20,162 nucleotides of DNA from an uncultured Planctomycetales bacterium (GCA_937889015.1 CALARR010000301.1:1-20162), one strand, 5' to 3'. Positions 1 through 7,535 are shown, counted from the stretch's first letter. Numbers and translations are program-made. The notes: generated from the sequence alone by a model not told the origin.

Positions 1-132
1 TGCCCCTCTGTCCCTCTGCCCCTTGTGCCTCTGTGCCTCCCAATATAGCAGGTGGCAACTTTCATTTTGGGCCACTGCGGAGAGGTCACGGATGCACACG
101 GATTGGGCGGGCCTCGCCCACGGCTGAAAGCT

Positions 133-155
133 GGTCAGGCACGGGGTGCCTGACC
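133..155. repeat. Perfect 10-bp palindromic hairpin
   Basis: GGTCAGGCAC at 133-142 and GTGCCTGACC at 146-155 are exact inverse complements with a 3-base GGG loop. No U-tract follows, so it is not a clear intrinsic terminator. It looks like a dispersed intergenic palindrome of the kind common in planctomycete genomes; that comparison is from memory and was not searched. Confidence 0.6.
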
Positions 156-185
156 TACGGTTGAGAGCGGAAAGCGGGGGGGGTG

Positions 186-214
186 TTGAAGGTCGCGCGC
201 GGGGAGAGTATTCT
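186..214 (+). promoter_or_regulatory. Weak candidate promoter for the alpha-galactosidase gene
   Basis: TTGAAG (186-191) and TATTCT (209-214) are separated by 17 bases, each matching the sigma-70 consensus at 4 of 6 positions. The distance to the ATG at 309 is plausible. The match could easily be chance. Confidence 0.2.
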
Positions 215-308
215 CTGCGGAGACGCCTGGACGATACGTGCCGACCGCTGAGGCGCGATCCGTTGACGGCGATTTCTTCCCCTTTTGTCACCTCACAAGG
301 CAACCACG

Positions 309-2540
309 ATGGTCACGACGATAGCGATCCTGGCGGCCATGGCCGGCCTGGCGGGCGCGGCGCCGATCGAGAACGACTTTCTGCTGCAGACCAAGAACAC
401 CACCATGGCGCTGCGCAAGGCGGGCGACACGTGGTTGATGGTGCACTACGGGGAGCGGATCGAGAAGGCGGCCGACGCAGCGGCGCTGGCCTGGTCGGGA
501 TGGTCGGGAGCGAACACCTTCGGCCACCGCAAGCCGGCAACGTATTCCGTCTACGGCAGCGACAACGACCGGAGCAACATGAACAAGTACGGCGGGCTGG
601 CCGTGATCCATGCCGACGGCGTGACCTCCACGGAATTGCAGGCCGGCGAGGTGAAGCAGGTCGACGACCAGCCGGGCATCACGCACCTGGTGCTGGCGAT
701 GAAGGACACGGTCTATCCGCTGTTCGTCACGCAGCACTTCCGCGCGATCGAGGCCAGCGACGTGATCGAAACCTGGGTGGAGATCCGGCACGAGGAGCCG
801 GCCCCGGTGAAGTTGGTGCGCATGCACTCGCTGGCCCTGGTCTTGCCGCTGCTGGCCAAGGAGTTCTCGCTGCTGTCGCTGACGGGCCAGTGGGCCTCGG
901 AGGCGCAACTGGCCGAAGCGCCCATCGCGCAGGGGCAGACCGTGAGCATGAGCAGCCGCTCCGGGGTGCGTTCGGCGTTTGGCAACAATCCGTCCTTCAT
1001 GCTCTCGGTGGGGCCGAAGGCGAGCGAGACGGCCGGGCGCGTGATTGCCGGCAGCCTGGCCTGGAGCGGGGCGTGGGAAATCTCCATCCAGCGCGACCAG
1101 GTCAACACGCTGGCGATCTGCGCGGGTTCGGATACGGGCAACGGCCCTTACACGCTGGATGCGCAGAAGACCCTGGTCACGCCCAAGATGGCTCTGACCT
1201 ACTCGGCGTCGGGCAAGGGGCAGGTGTCGCGCAACCTGCACCGCTGGGCGCGCGACTGCCAGTTGCGCGACGGCCGCCTGTTGCGGCCCGTGTTGTTGAA
1301 TAGTTGGGAGGGGGCCTACTTCAAGTTTGACGAGACCACGCTGACCGACATGATGGACGGGGTGAAGGAGTTGGGGGGCGAGATGTTTGTGGTGGACGAC
1401 GGCTGGTTCGCGCGCGGGAAGTATGCACGCGACGACGACAAGCGCGGCCTGGGGGACTGGGTGCTAAACGAGGCCAAATTGCCGCGTGGGCTGGGATGGC
1501 TGGCCGGCGAGGCGCAGAAGCGAGGCCTGCAGTTCGGCATCTGGGTGGAGCCGGAAATGGCCAACACCACCAGCGAGCTGGTCGACGCGCATCCGGATTG
1601 GGTCCTGCGCGAGCCGACGCGCAAGCTGCGTCAAGGCCGCGGCGGTACGCAGGTGGTTTTGGACATGACCAATCCCGCCCTGCGCGACAACATCTACGGA
1701 CAGATGGACGCCATGATCCAGAGCATTCCGGGGCTGGCGTATATCAAGTGGGACGCGAACGCGGACTTCATGAACGCCGGGTCGGCCTATCTGGGCACCG
1801 ACCGGCAGCCGAATCTGTGGTTCGACTACACCGCGGGGTTGTACGACTTGCTGGGCCGGCTACGAGCCAAGTATCCGCAGATCCTGATGAAGGCCTGCTC
1901 GTCGGGCGGGGCGCACATGGACTATGGATTCCTGCGCTATGCCGACGAGTTCTGGACCTCGGACGACACCGACGCGCGGCAGCGCGTGTTCATCCAGTGG
2001 GGGGCGGGGCACTTTTTCCCCGCGTGCGCCATGGCGGCCCATGTGACGGCCGTGCCGAACCATCAGACGCATCGCTCGACGCCGCTGAAGTACCGTTTCG
2101 ACGTGGCGATGTCCGGACGGCTGGGGTTTGAACTGCATCCGAAGAATATGGAGCCCGAAGAGATCGCCTTTGCAAAGAAGGCCGTGGCGGACTACAAGCG
2201 GCTACGGCCCGTGATCCAGCAGGGGGACCTGTACCGCCTGGTCTCGCCCTGGGAGAACAACCATGCGGCGCTGATGTATGTCAGCCAGGACCAGCGGCGA
2301 GCCGTGGTCTTCGTGTACGGATTGAACCGCTTCATCCTGAGCGACTATGCGCCGCCGCTGCTGCTGCAGGGACTCGATCCGGCGCTGCGCTACCGCCTGA
2401 GCGAGGTCAACAAGGAGAAGCGAGAGCACTCGCGGGTCAACGGCCGGATCGTGGGCGGCGCAGCGCTGATGGGCATGGGGCTGCCGATCAAGCTGGAAGG
2501 GGATTACGACTCGGCGATCTTCGAGTTGGTCGCCGAGTAG
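309..2540 (+). CDS. Secreted GH36-family alpha-galactosidase
   Basis: Predicted 743-residue retaining alpha-galactosidase that would hydrolyse terminal alpha-1,6-galactosides (melibiose, raffinose or galactomannan side chains). An N-terminal signal peptide of about 17 residues (MVTTIAILAAMAGLAGA) points to export. An N-terminal beta-sandwich precedes a (beta/alpha)8 barrel opened by a NSWEGAYFKFDE-like segment, then VDDGWF and GIWVEPEM. The KWD motif supplies the nucleophile at about D482, and WTSDDTDA supplies the acid/base at about D552. Length and motif order are usual for GH36, so the enzyme looks intact. The start is the ATG at 309, preceded by AAGG at a workable distance and followed directly by the signal peptide. 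A TTG at 285 would add eight residues. The gene converges on the lyase-like gene at 2741. Family call is firm; exact substrate is inferred. Confidence 0.93.
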   Translation: MVTTIAILAAMAGLAGAAPIENDFLLQTKNTTMALRKAGDTWLMVHYGERIEKAADAAALAWSGWSGANTFGHRKPATYSVYGSDNDRSNMNKYGGLAVIHADGVTSTELQAGEVKQVDDQPGITHLVLAMKDTVYPLFVTQHFRAIEASDVIETWVEIRHEEPAPVKLVRMHSLALVLPLLAKEFSLLSLTGQWASEAQLAEAPIAQGQTVSMSSRSGVRSAFGNNPSFMLSVGPKASETAGRVIAGSLAWSGAWEISIQRDQVNTLAICAGSDTGNGPYTLDAQKTLVTPKMALTYSASGKGQVSRNLHRWARDCQLRDGRLLRPVLLNSWEGAYFKFDETTLTDMMDGVKELGGEMFVVDDGWFARGKYARDDDKRGLGDWVLNEAKLPRGLGWLAGEAQKRGLQFGIWVEPEMANTTSELVDAHPDWVLREPTRKLRQGRGGTQVVLDMTNPALRDNIYGQMDAMIQSIPGLAYIKWDANADFMNAGSAYLGTDRQPNLWFDYTAGLYDLLGRLRAKYPQILMKACSSGGAHMDYGFLRYADEFWTSDDTDARQRVFIQWGAGHFFPACAMAAHVTAVPNHQTHRSTPLKYRFDVAMSGRLGFELHPKNMEPEEIAFAKKAVADYKRLRPVIQQGDLYRLVSPWENNHAALMYVSQDQRRAVVFVYGLNRFILSDYAPPLLLQGLDPALRYRLSEVNKEKREHSRVNGRIVGGAALMGMGLPIKLEGDYDSAIFELVAE

Positions 2541-2615
2541 ACTGGCGAGGCTCGGCGCGCGCAGCCGTGGCCTGAAGGAACCTGGTGAATTGAATGTCGC
2601 TTGTAGTGCACAGCA

Positions 2616-2645
2616 CCTGCGAGTAGCATTCGCCTACTCGGCAGG
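2616..2645. terminator. Hairpin between convergent genes, possible bidirectional terminator
   Basis: CCTGC-GAGTAG (2616-2626) pairs with CTACTC-G-GCAGG (2634-2645) through an 11-bp stem with one bulged G and a 7-base loop. It lies between two genes transcribed toward each other, the usual place for a shared terminator. No T-run follows on either strand, so intrinsic termination is uncertain. The rest of 2541-2740 holds no obvious gene. Confidence 0.35.
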
Positions 2646-2740
2646 AACGACTTCCGCCCCTGGGTGTCGTCGCAGCTGGCCATCCTTGGCGATTGGAAAG
2701 CCCTGCTCGACAGCCAGCTACGCGAGGATTTGTCCAACCG

Positions 2741-4012
2741 CTACCCCGGAACTTCGGCCAGATAGACGTTATTACGTCCTTGGTCGTCGGAGTTGAACAG
2801 CACCCAGCGGTCGTCGGGGCTGAAGACCGCGTGGGGGTGGCCGTATTGGGTCTTCCACGAGGTGCCGTGCCGACAGAGGCGACGGACTTCCACGCGACCG
2901 TTGGGGTGCGTCATCAGCGACATCCAACTGCTGCCGTCCTTTTCCCGGCGGTTCCGGTAGCCGCAATCGCCCACCAGCATGCTGTTGTCGGAGTTCGACT
3001 GGATGTGACGTGGCGCGGTGCCGGGCAACAGGAACTGGCGGATCCAAGTGCCGTCGGGGCGGATGAAGGCATTGTAGCCCTCGCGCCGTTCCACGGAGGT
3101 GTAGCACTGGAAGCCCACGTCGCCCTGGCGGGTGAAGTATTCGTGGGTACAGTTTTCGCCCGACCGCTGTACGTACAAAGGCCGCGGCTGACGAGGGCGT
3201 TCGTCGGCGTCCACGATCCACATCCGCTGCTTGACATTGCTGCCCCCTTCGTGGCAGAAGAGGATCAGGTTGGGCTGCGTGGGATGGATCAGCACGTGGC
3301 TCATCCAGGCGGCATCGCCCCAAGCCGCCACCGCCTCGCCGCTGGAGGTATCGACGCGCATCACCACGCACCGCGGACGCTGAAAGAGGCTTTCGGGCAT
3401 CGTGGCGTAGATCTTGCCCGTATTGGTGCTTTGCTTCAATCGCTCGCGATAGGCAAAGGCCACGTAACGCCCGTCGGCCGTGCAGGTCGGCAGGCTGCCC
3501 CAGAAGCCCTCGGGCGAGCGGTACAACTCGCGGTCGTCCGTCCCGTCGGTCTTTACGGCGCGCAACACGGTGTCGGAGAAGTAGAACAGCCGGCCGGCCG
3601 GATCCACGCAGGCGTTATTGGGATCGACCCCCTTGCCGTCGGTCAGTTGGACCAACCGGCCCGAACGTAGTTCGAGAAGGTAGAACTGAAACACGCCGGA
3701 CCGCTTGGAGGCGAACACGATCTGCTCGTGGCCGTCGCCCACAAACGAGGTCGTGGTGAAGTAAGGGTGGACGTTGTCGAAATCTCCGCTGGCCAACCGC
3801 AGCACGCGCACGCCGGTATCGGGATCTTTGTACTCCTGGGTCTCGCTCTTGACGTCGATCACCCGGCCCTGTGCCGCGGAGACCTTCGACGAGCGATCGG
3901 CGGAGGGCTCGGCGCCGACGACGGCCTGAAACGGGTCCAGCGCACCGACGGCGGCAAAAGCCGCCACTTGGGTCAGGAAGGTACGTCGGGTCGCGGAGTG
4001 AGTGCGAGCCAT
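2741..4012 (-). CDS. Tat-exported oligogalacturonate-lyase-like beta-propeller protein
   Basis: Predicted 423-residue protein of the oligogalacturonate lyase (Ogl) family, a seven-bladed propeller that cleaves unsaturated short galacturonides by beta-elimination. In Yersinia Ogl the metal ligands are a His, then a Gln-x-x-His-x-His set. Here the matching residues are visible as H290 (THEYF) and Q389/H392/H394 (QYGHPH), with a likely catalytic His near 254 in FCHEGG. The N-terminus carries a twin-arginine motif (SATRRTFLTQ) before a hydrophobic stretch, so export by Tat is expected, unlike classical cytoplasmic Ogl. The start chosen is the ATG at 4012, which places RR at residues 9-10. ATGs at 4036 and 4054 and a TTG at 4060 are possible, and none has a clear ribosome-binding site. 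Planctomycete members may act on substrates other than pectin. Confidence 0.85.
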   Translation of the reverse strand: MARTHSATRRTFLTQVAAFAAVGALDPFQAVVGAEPSADRSSKVSAAQGRVIDVKSETQEYKDPDTGVRVLRLASGDFDNVHPYFTTTSFVGDGHEQIVFASKRSGVFQFYLLELRSGRLVQLTDGKGVDPNNACVDPAGRLFYFSDTVLRAVKTDGTDDRELYRSPEGFWGSLPTCTADGRYVAFAYRERLKQSTNTGKIYATMPESLFQRPRCVVMRVDTSSGEAVAAWGDAAWMSHVLIHPTQPNLILFCHEGGSNVKQRMWIVDADERPRQPRPLYVQRSGENCTHEYFTRQGDVGFQCYTSVERREGYNAFIRPDGTWIRQFLLPGTAPRHIQSNSDNSMLVGDCGYRNRREKDGSSWMSLMTHPNGRVEVRRLCRHGTSWKTQYGHPHAVFSPDDRWVLFNSDDQGRNNVYLAEVPG

Positions 4013-4195
4013 GAGGATGTCTTGGCCAGGATTTCCCATGATTGATCTGTGCATTGTCAATGGCCGCGGCCGAGGGAACGGAAGACCGGGCTCCCGCGAC
4101 CAACCTACGGTCGGTGCCCGGCCCTCGGTTCATTCGCGATGCAGGCCCCAATTGGCTCTGCGCGGAACGCTTTGAGCGGCAACAGTCTTTCCATG

Positions 4196-4290
4196 TTAAC
4201 GTAGCAGCCCACGACCTTCCAGTCGGCGCAGGAAGTTGGCCAGGTTGGAGGCCAGCGCGAACCACTGCAAACGGGTCGCGGAAAAGCGCG
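4196..4290 (-). pseudogene. Transposase C-terminal remnant (IS4/IS1380-like)
   Basis: About 30 codons on the minus strand read RFSATRLQWFALASNLANFL followed by RRL. This resembles the conserved C-terminal segment of IS4/IS1380-type DDE transposases (F-x-x-x-x-VRLQLxALAYNLANFLR). The match ends abruptly on both sides, with a stop at 4196-4198, and no catalytic region or terminal inverted repeats are seen. It is a relic, not an active element. The family assignment rests on motif recognition only. Confidence 0.5.
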
Positions 4291-4485
4291 ACGGGGAGAA
4301 AGGGAGAAGACCACTCGCGGAACGCTTTCGTAGAGGTTTATTGGATGTCAGAAAAGGAATGTCGTAGCTGTCGAGCCCGTTGCCCTGGAAAGCCGGCCTC
4401 CCGATGGTCGGCCTCACGTCATTACTTACCTGAAACGCAATACGTGGGCTACGCTTGCGCGGCCATGCGACGTCAAGCTCGGGCA

Positions 4486-4506
4486 TGCCCACGGCAAGCG
4501 TGGGCA
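4486..4506. repeat. TGCCCACG/CGTGGGCA palindrome
   Basis: An exact 8-bp stem with a 5-base GCAAG loop. It resembles a dispersed intergenic palindrome frequent in planctomycete genomes (from memory, not searched). There is no T-run, so a terminator role is unlikely. Confidence 0.5.
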
Positions 4507-4554
4507 CGGCACCCACCAACCACTCCCGACTACCCACACTCAGAGCTTTATCCC

Positions 4555-4632
4555 AGAACCACCATAGCCACGTCGGCGGGCGGCCCCGCTGAACTGAACT
4601 GCCGACAGGTTCTGGGACCGGCCATAAGAACC
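4555..4632 (-). repeat. Dispersed ~78-bp repeat, copy A (inverted orientation)
   Basis: Read on the minus strand it starts GGTTCTTATGGCCGGTCCCA and ends in GGTTCT. It matches copies B and C at 18814-18969 through the shared blocks CCGGTCCCAGA, TCGGCAGTTC and GGGCCGCCCG and the GGTTCT word at both ends. It lies in the spacer upstream of the DeoR-type regulator. Confidence 0.8.
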
Positions 4633-4732
4633 GTCGATTCTGATTGACGGCACGCGTCATGGCCCCGATTACGCGGGGACGTGGCCGTTTCCATGCCACC
4701 CCCCCGGCTATACTGTACGCAACGCCAGAGGC

Positions 4733-4761
4733 TTGACATCGAAAGCATTCAGCTAGATAAT
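4733..4761 (+). promoter_or_regulatory. Near-consensus sigma-70 promoter for the regulator/catabolic run
   Basis: TTGACA (4733-4738, perfect -35) and GATAAT (4756-4761, 5 of 6 for -10) are separated by exactly 17 bases. Transcription would start near 4768, giving a leader of about 35 bases before the ATG at 4802. This is the best promoter in the window. A second -10-like word, TATACT, lies near 4709. Confidence 0.75.
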
Positions 4762-4762
4762 C

Positions 4763-4794
4763 GCAAGCGTTTCGCAACCGTTTCAAAAGCTTGC
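4763..4794 (+). promoter_or_regulatory. Candidate DeoR-type operator at the transcription start
   Basis: CGTTTC occurs at 4768-4773 and again at 4779-4784, an 11-bp period of about one helical turn. These copies sit inside an inverted pair GCAAGC (4763-4768) / GCTTGC (4789-4794). Direct TTTC-containing repeats are a known style of DeoR-family operator. The site overlaps the predicted start of transcription and lies just before the regulator gene, so autorepression is plausible. The repeats are seen; the binding is inferred. Confidence 0.45.
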
Positions 4795-4801
4795 ACCGGT
4801 T

Positions 4802-5554
4802 ATGTTGTACGCCTCGGATCGGCAAAGAGAGATCGTGCGTCTGCTGATGGAGGACCCCGGCACCTCCGTGGCCCGCCTGAGCGAGTTGCTGGGCGTGTCG
4901 GCAGTCACCATCCGCAGCGACCTCGGGGAGATGGCGGAGGCGGGACTTGTGATCCGCACGCGTGGCGGCGGCATGCCGGCCTTTCATCCGGTGAACCTGG
5001 AGCGGCAGCAGTGCCACGTGGCGGAAAAGACGCGGATCGCCCAGGCTGCGGCGGCGCTGATCGAGGATGGTGACGAGGTGATGATCTCGGCCGGGACCAC
5101 GACCTCGTTGGTGCCGCGGTTCCTGCTGGGCAAGCGGGATATCAAGATCGTGACCAATTCCACCCTGATGCTGCCCTACATGCGGATCCATCCGCATGTG
5201 CAGATGACCATGGCCGGCGGCGAGTTCCGGCCGGCGGCCGAGGCCCTGGTGGGGCCCAACACGCTCCGCGACCTGTCGCAGTTTCACGTGGCCAAGGCCT
5301 TTCTGGGCACCGACGGGTTCACGCTGGAGAAAGGGGTGACGGCCGACAGCGTGGAGGTGGCGGAAGTGGTGCGCGCCATGGCCGAGCAGGCCCGGCAACG
5401 CATTCTGCTGGCCGATTCGTCCAAACTGGGACGTGCGGGCTTTGCGCACATCATGCCTGCCGACCGCATCAACGTGTTGATTACCGACGATGGGCTGGGG
5501 CGGGAGGAAATGAGTCGTTTTGAAGAATGGAACATCCGGGTGATTGTGGCTTGA
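4802..5554 (+). CDS. DeoR/GlpR-family transcriptional regulator
   Basis: Predicted 250-residue regulator. Residues 5-60 form the DeoR winged helix-turn-helix (RQREIVRLL, then VSAVTIRSDLGEMAEAGLV, then the RTRGGG wing). The rest matches the DeoR C-terminal ligand domain, which binds sugar phosphates and resembles ribose-5-phosphate isomerase. Visible motifs are SAGTTTS, GTDGFTLEKGVT and LLADSSKLGRAGF. Length is standard for the family. The start is the ATG at 4802, about 35 bases after the predicted transcription start; its ribosome-binding site is weak. It is the first gene of the same-strand run and lies 29 bp before the SMP-30-like gene, so it probably controls that run in response to a phosphorylated intermediate. 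The specific ligand is unknown. Confidence 0.93.
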   Translation: MLYASDRQREIVRLLMEDPGTSVARLSELLGVSAVTIRSDLGEMAEAGLVIRTRGGGMPAFHPVNLERQQCHVAEKTRIAQAAAALIEDGDEVMISAGTTTSLVPRFLLGKRDIKIVTNSTLMLPYMRIHPHVQMTMAGGEFRPAAEALVGPNTLRDLSQFHVAKAFLGTDGFTLEKGVTADSVEVAEVVRAMAEQARQRILLADSSKLGRAGFAHIMPADRINVLITDDGLGREEMSRFEEWNIRVIVA

Positions 5555-5583
5555 TTCCTGTTGACAGCAAAGGAGCGGATCTC

Positions 5584-6657
5584 ATGCAGTTCGCGACGCG
5601 TGCCAGGCTGGTTCTGGCTTGGAGTCTGATTGCGGCCAGTTTGACGGCCGGCGCGGCACAGGCCGCGGAAGGGACGAAGCTGCGTCCCAAGTTGTTTCTC
5701 GACCTGCCCGTGTACTGCAACACGCCCGACGGCATGACGTTGGACAAGGAGAACAACATCCTCTTGTCGTGTCCCAACTTCTGCAACCCGGACTACCCGG
5801 GGATCATCGTGAAGATCGATCCGCGGAACCAGATGTCGGTCTATTTTCCGTGCCCGGCGCATGCGGAGACGAAGCGCGGCTGCCCGATGGGCCTGGCCGT
5901 TGGCCCGGACGGCAACATCTACTATGCCGACAACCAGTATTTCTATGACAAGAACTACAAGTCGCGGCTGATGCGCGTGGTGGTGAGGGACGGGCGTGCG
6001 GTGCGTGCGGAGGTGGCGGTGGACGGCTTCAAGCTGGCCAACGCCGTGGCCTGGAAAGGGGACTGCGTGTACGTGACCGACACGTTCTTCGATCTGCCCG
6101 AGCAGCCGGGCGCCAGCGGCGTGTTTCGGGTTTCGCTGCAGGAGATGGCCCAGGGCACAGTACACCTGAAGCCGGGCTTGGGCGACGCGCACTTGATCGC
6201 CACGTTCCGCACGACGAACTCCAAGCGGAACGACCTGGCGGGCGCCGATGGGATGACCTTCGACAGCCAGGGCAACCTGTACACGGGCAATTTTGGCGAC
6301 GGGGCCTTTTCCAAGGTCACGTTCGCGGCCGACGGCAAGGTGGCCTCCAACACGGTCGTGTCCACGGCCTTGAGTTGCGTGGACGGGATCTTCTACGACC
6401 GCCAGCGGGACAAGATTTATATCGCCGATTCGGAGAAGAACGCGATTCAGGCCTACGACGTGAAGACGGGGCAGATGTCTACGCTGTGGGAGAACGGCGA
6501 CACGGACGGCGCGGACGGTTTGCTGGACCAGCCCTGCGAGGTCTTGCTGCGCGGCAACGAGATGATCATCGCCAACTTCGACATGCCCTTCCCGGGGCTG
6601 AAGAACCAACGCCACGACGCGCCGCACACGTTGTGTATCATCCAACTGGAACCGTAA
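5584..6657 (+). CDS. Secreted SMP-30/gluconolactonase-like beta-propeller protein
   Basis: Predicted 357-residue protein with a clear Sec signal peptide (MQFATRARLVLAWSLIAASL, then cleavage after AGAAQA). Repeated blades of the type DGMTLDKENN, MGLAVGPDGNIYYAD, DGMTFDSQGNLYTGNF and DGIFYDRQRDKIYIAD identify the SMP-30/gluconolactonase/NHL propeller class. Members hydrolyse sugar lactones, usually with a divalent metal, although many secreted relatives have no proven activity. The ATG at 5584 is preceded by a strong AAAGGAG Shine-Dalgarno at good spacing; an ATG at 5527 would lie inside the regulator gene and lacks one. The gene follows the regulator by 29 bp, suggesting co-transcription. A lactone product of the neighbouring oxidoreductases would be a sensible substrate (inference). 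Confidence 0.85.
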   Translation: MQFATRARLVLAWSLIAASLTAGAAQAAEGTKLRPKLFLDLPVYCNTPDGMTLDKENNILLSCPNFCNPDYPGIIVKIDPRNQMSVYFPCPAHAETKRGCPMGLAVGPDGNIYYADNQYFYDKNYKSRLMRVVVRDGRAVRAEVAVDGFKLANAVAWKGDCVYVTDTFFDLPEQPGASGVFRVSLQEMAQGTVHLKPGLGDAHLIATFRTTNSKRNDLAGADGMTFDSQGNLYTGNFGDGAFSKVTFAADGKVASNTVVSTALSCVDGIFYDRQRDKIYIADSEKNAIQAYDVKTGQMSTLWENGDTDGADGLLDQPCEVLLRGNEMIIANFDMPFPGLKNQRHDAPHTLCIIQLEP

Positions 6658-6659
6658 CC

Positions 6660-6677
6660 GCCAGCGAGAGCGCTGGC
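6660..6677. repeat. GCCAGCG/CGCTGGC intergenic hairpin
   Basis: A perfect 7-bp stem with an AGAG tetraloop, placed directly after the stop of the SMP-30-like gene and before the SDR. There is no T-run, so it may be an mRNA-processing or stability element, or a dispersed repeat, rather than a terminator. Confidence 0.45.
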
Positions 6678-6694
6678 CTATCCGAGGTGCTTTC

Positions 6695-7492
6695 ATGAAC
6701 GTAGAGCGGATAATCGACTTTTCCGGCCGGAGCGCGCTGGTCACCGGCGCGGCCGGCGCGATTGGGCGCGGGATCGCCGCGGGCCTGGCCGCCAATGGGG
6801 CGCGGGTCTTCCTTACCGATCTCAAGCCCGAACCGGTGGCGGCGGCCGTGGCGGCAATGCCGGCTGGCACGAACTGCGCAGGGCTGGCCGGCGACGTGAC
6901 GGACGAGGCCCAGGTGCGCGCGGTGGTGGAGGCCGCGGCGGCGGCCTTGGGCGGCCGGATCGACATTCTGGTGAATGTGGCCGGGATCGTGGCCCAGGGC
7001 AAGGTGGAAGAGATCGCCGTGGAGGATTGGGAACGCGTGTTCGCGGTCAATTGCCGCGGCACGTTCCTGTTCACGAAGCACGTGGTCCCGCACATGAAGG
7101 GCGCCGGCTACGGCAAGATCGTCAACTTCTCGTCCAAGTCGGGCAAGACCGGGTCGGCCCTCATGAGCCATTACTCGGCGGCCAAGGCGGCCGTGATCGG
7201 CTTCACGCAGGCCCTGGCTTACGAGTTGGCCGACAGCGGAATCTGCGTGAACTGCCTCTGCCCGGGCATCACCGAGGACACGGGCGTGTGGAGCCATGTC
7301 TCGGCCGGGTACGTGCAGAACCTGAAGATGTCGCGCGAGCAGGTGGTGAAGCAGTTCACGGCCAAGGTTCCGCTGAAGCGACTGGCGCGGATCGAAGACA
7401 TCGTCGCCGCGACGCTGTTCTTGGCTTCGGCCGGGGCCGACTATATGACCGGCCAGGCGATCAACGTCACCGGCGGACGCGAGATGCACTGA
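6695..7492 (+). CDS. Short-chain dehydrogenase/reductase (SDR)
   Basis: Predicted 265-residue classical SDR, a cytoplasmic NAD(P)-dependent oxidoreductase acting on a sugar or polyol hydroxyl or keto group. The Rossmann motif is TGAAGAIGRGIA near residues 17-28, with D41 after the second beta strand (FLTDLK), which favours NAD(H). The NVAG motif and catalytic Y160 and K164 (YSAAK) with an upstream Ser (NFSSKSG) are intact. The C-terminus ends in the usual MTGQAINVTGGREM. The start at 6695 has GAGGTG upstream and lies 37 bp after the SMP-30-like gene. The family includes FabG-like, KduD-like and sugar dehydrogenases; the exact substrate cannot be assigned. A second, divergent SDR lies at 16553. 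Confidence 0.9.
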   Translation: MNVERIIDFSGRSALVTGAAGAIGRGIAAGLAANGARVFLTDLKPEPVAAAVAAMPAGTNCAGLAGDVTDEAQVRAVVEAAAAALGGRIDILVNVAGIVAQGKVEEIAVEDWERVFAVNCRGTFLFTKHVVPHMKGAGYGKIVNFSSKSGKTGSALMSHYSAAKAAVIGFTQALAYELADSGICVNCLCPGITEDTGVWSHVSAGYVQNLKMSREQVVKQFTAKVPLKRLARIEDIVAATLFLASAGADYMTGQAINVTGGREMH

Positions 7493-7535
7493 ACTTGTTG
7501 CCGGAGTGGCGTGCAAGGCTAAGGACCAACCGAAA

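Larger units (their letters stand above)
1..308. other. Repeat-rich spacer upstream of the alpha-galactosidase gene
   Basis: No credible gene is seen here. The first ~45 bases are pyrimidine-rich, degenerate iterations of CCTCTGTGCC-like words. Near 88-104 the word CACGGAT occurs twice, three bases apart. Positions 104-120 form a 6-bp stem (TGGGCG/CGCCCA), and a perfect 10-bp hairpin follows at 133-155. The open frame starting at 146 on + is rejected as coding because it overlaps the GH36 gene in another frame and has a composition typical of high-GC shadow frames. Confidence 0.6.
4013..4801. other. Gene-free spacer of repeats and mobile-element debris
   Basis: This 789-bp stretch separates the divergent lyase-like gene and the DeoR-type regulator. 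It holds a transposase remnant (4196-4290, -), a short palindrome (4486-4506), one copy of the dispersed repeat (4555-4632) and the regulator's promoter region (4733-4794). Open frames crossing it on both strands break at these elements and show no domain except the transposase tail. It looks like an insertion hot spot. Confidence 0.6.

Noticed and set aside
146..1303. Long + strand frame overlapping the GH36 gene
   Set aside because: Out of frame with a gene that has a signal peptide and catalytic motifs; its Arg/Gly/Ala-rich translation has no domain.
4196..4632. Intact insertion sequence
   Set aside because: Only a transposase tail is present; no catalytic triad, terminal inverted repeats or target duplication could be found.
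4196..5449. 417-codon minus-strand frame antisense to the regulator
   Set aside because: Only its last ~30 codons (the transposase tail at 4196-4290) resemble a protein; the rest is antisense shadow and intergenic repeats.
5284..7095. 603-codon minus-strand open frame antisense to the regulator, SMP-30-like and SDR genes
   Set aside because: Mirrors codon structure of three well-supported + strand genes; low-complexity composition and no recognisable domain.
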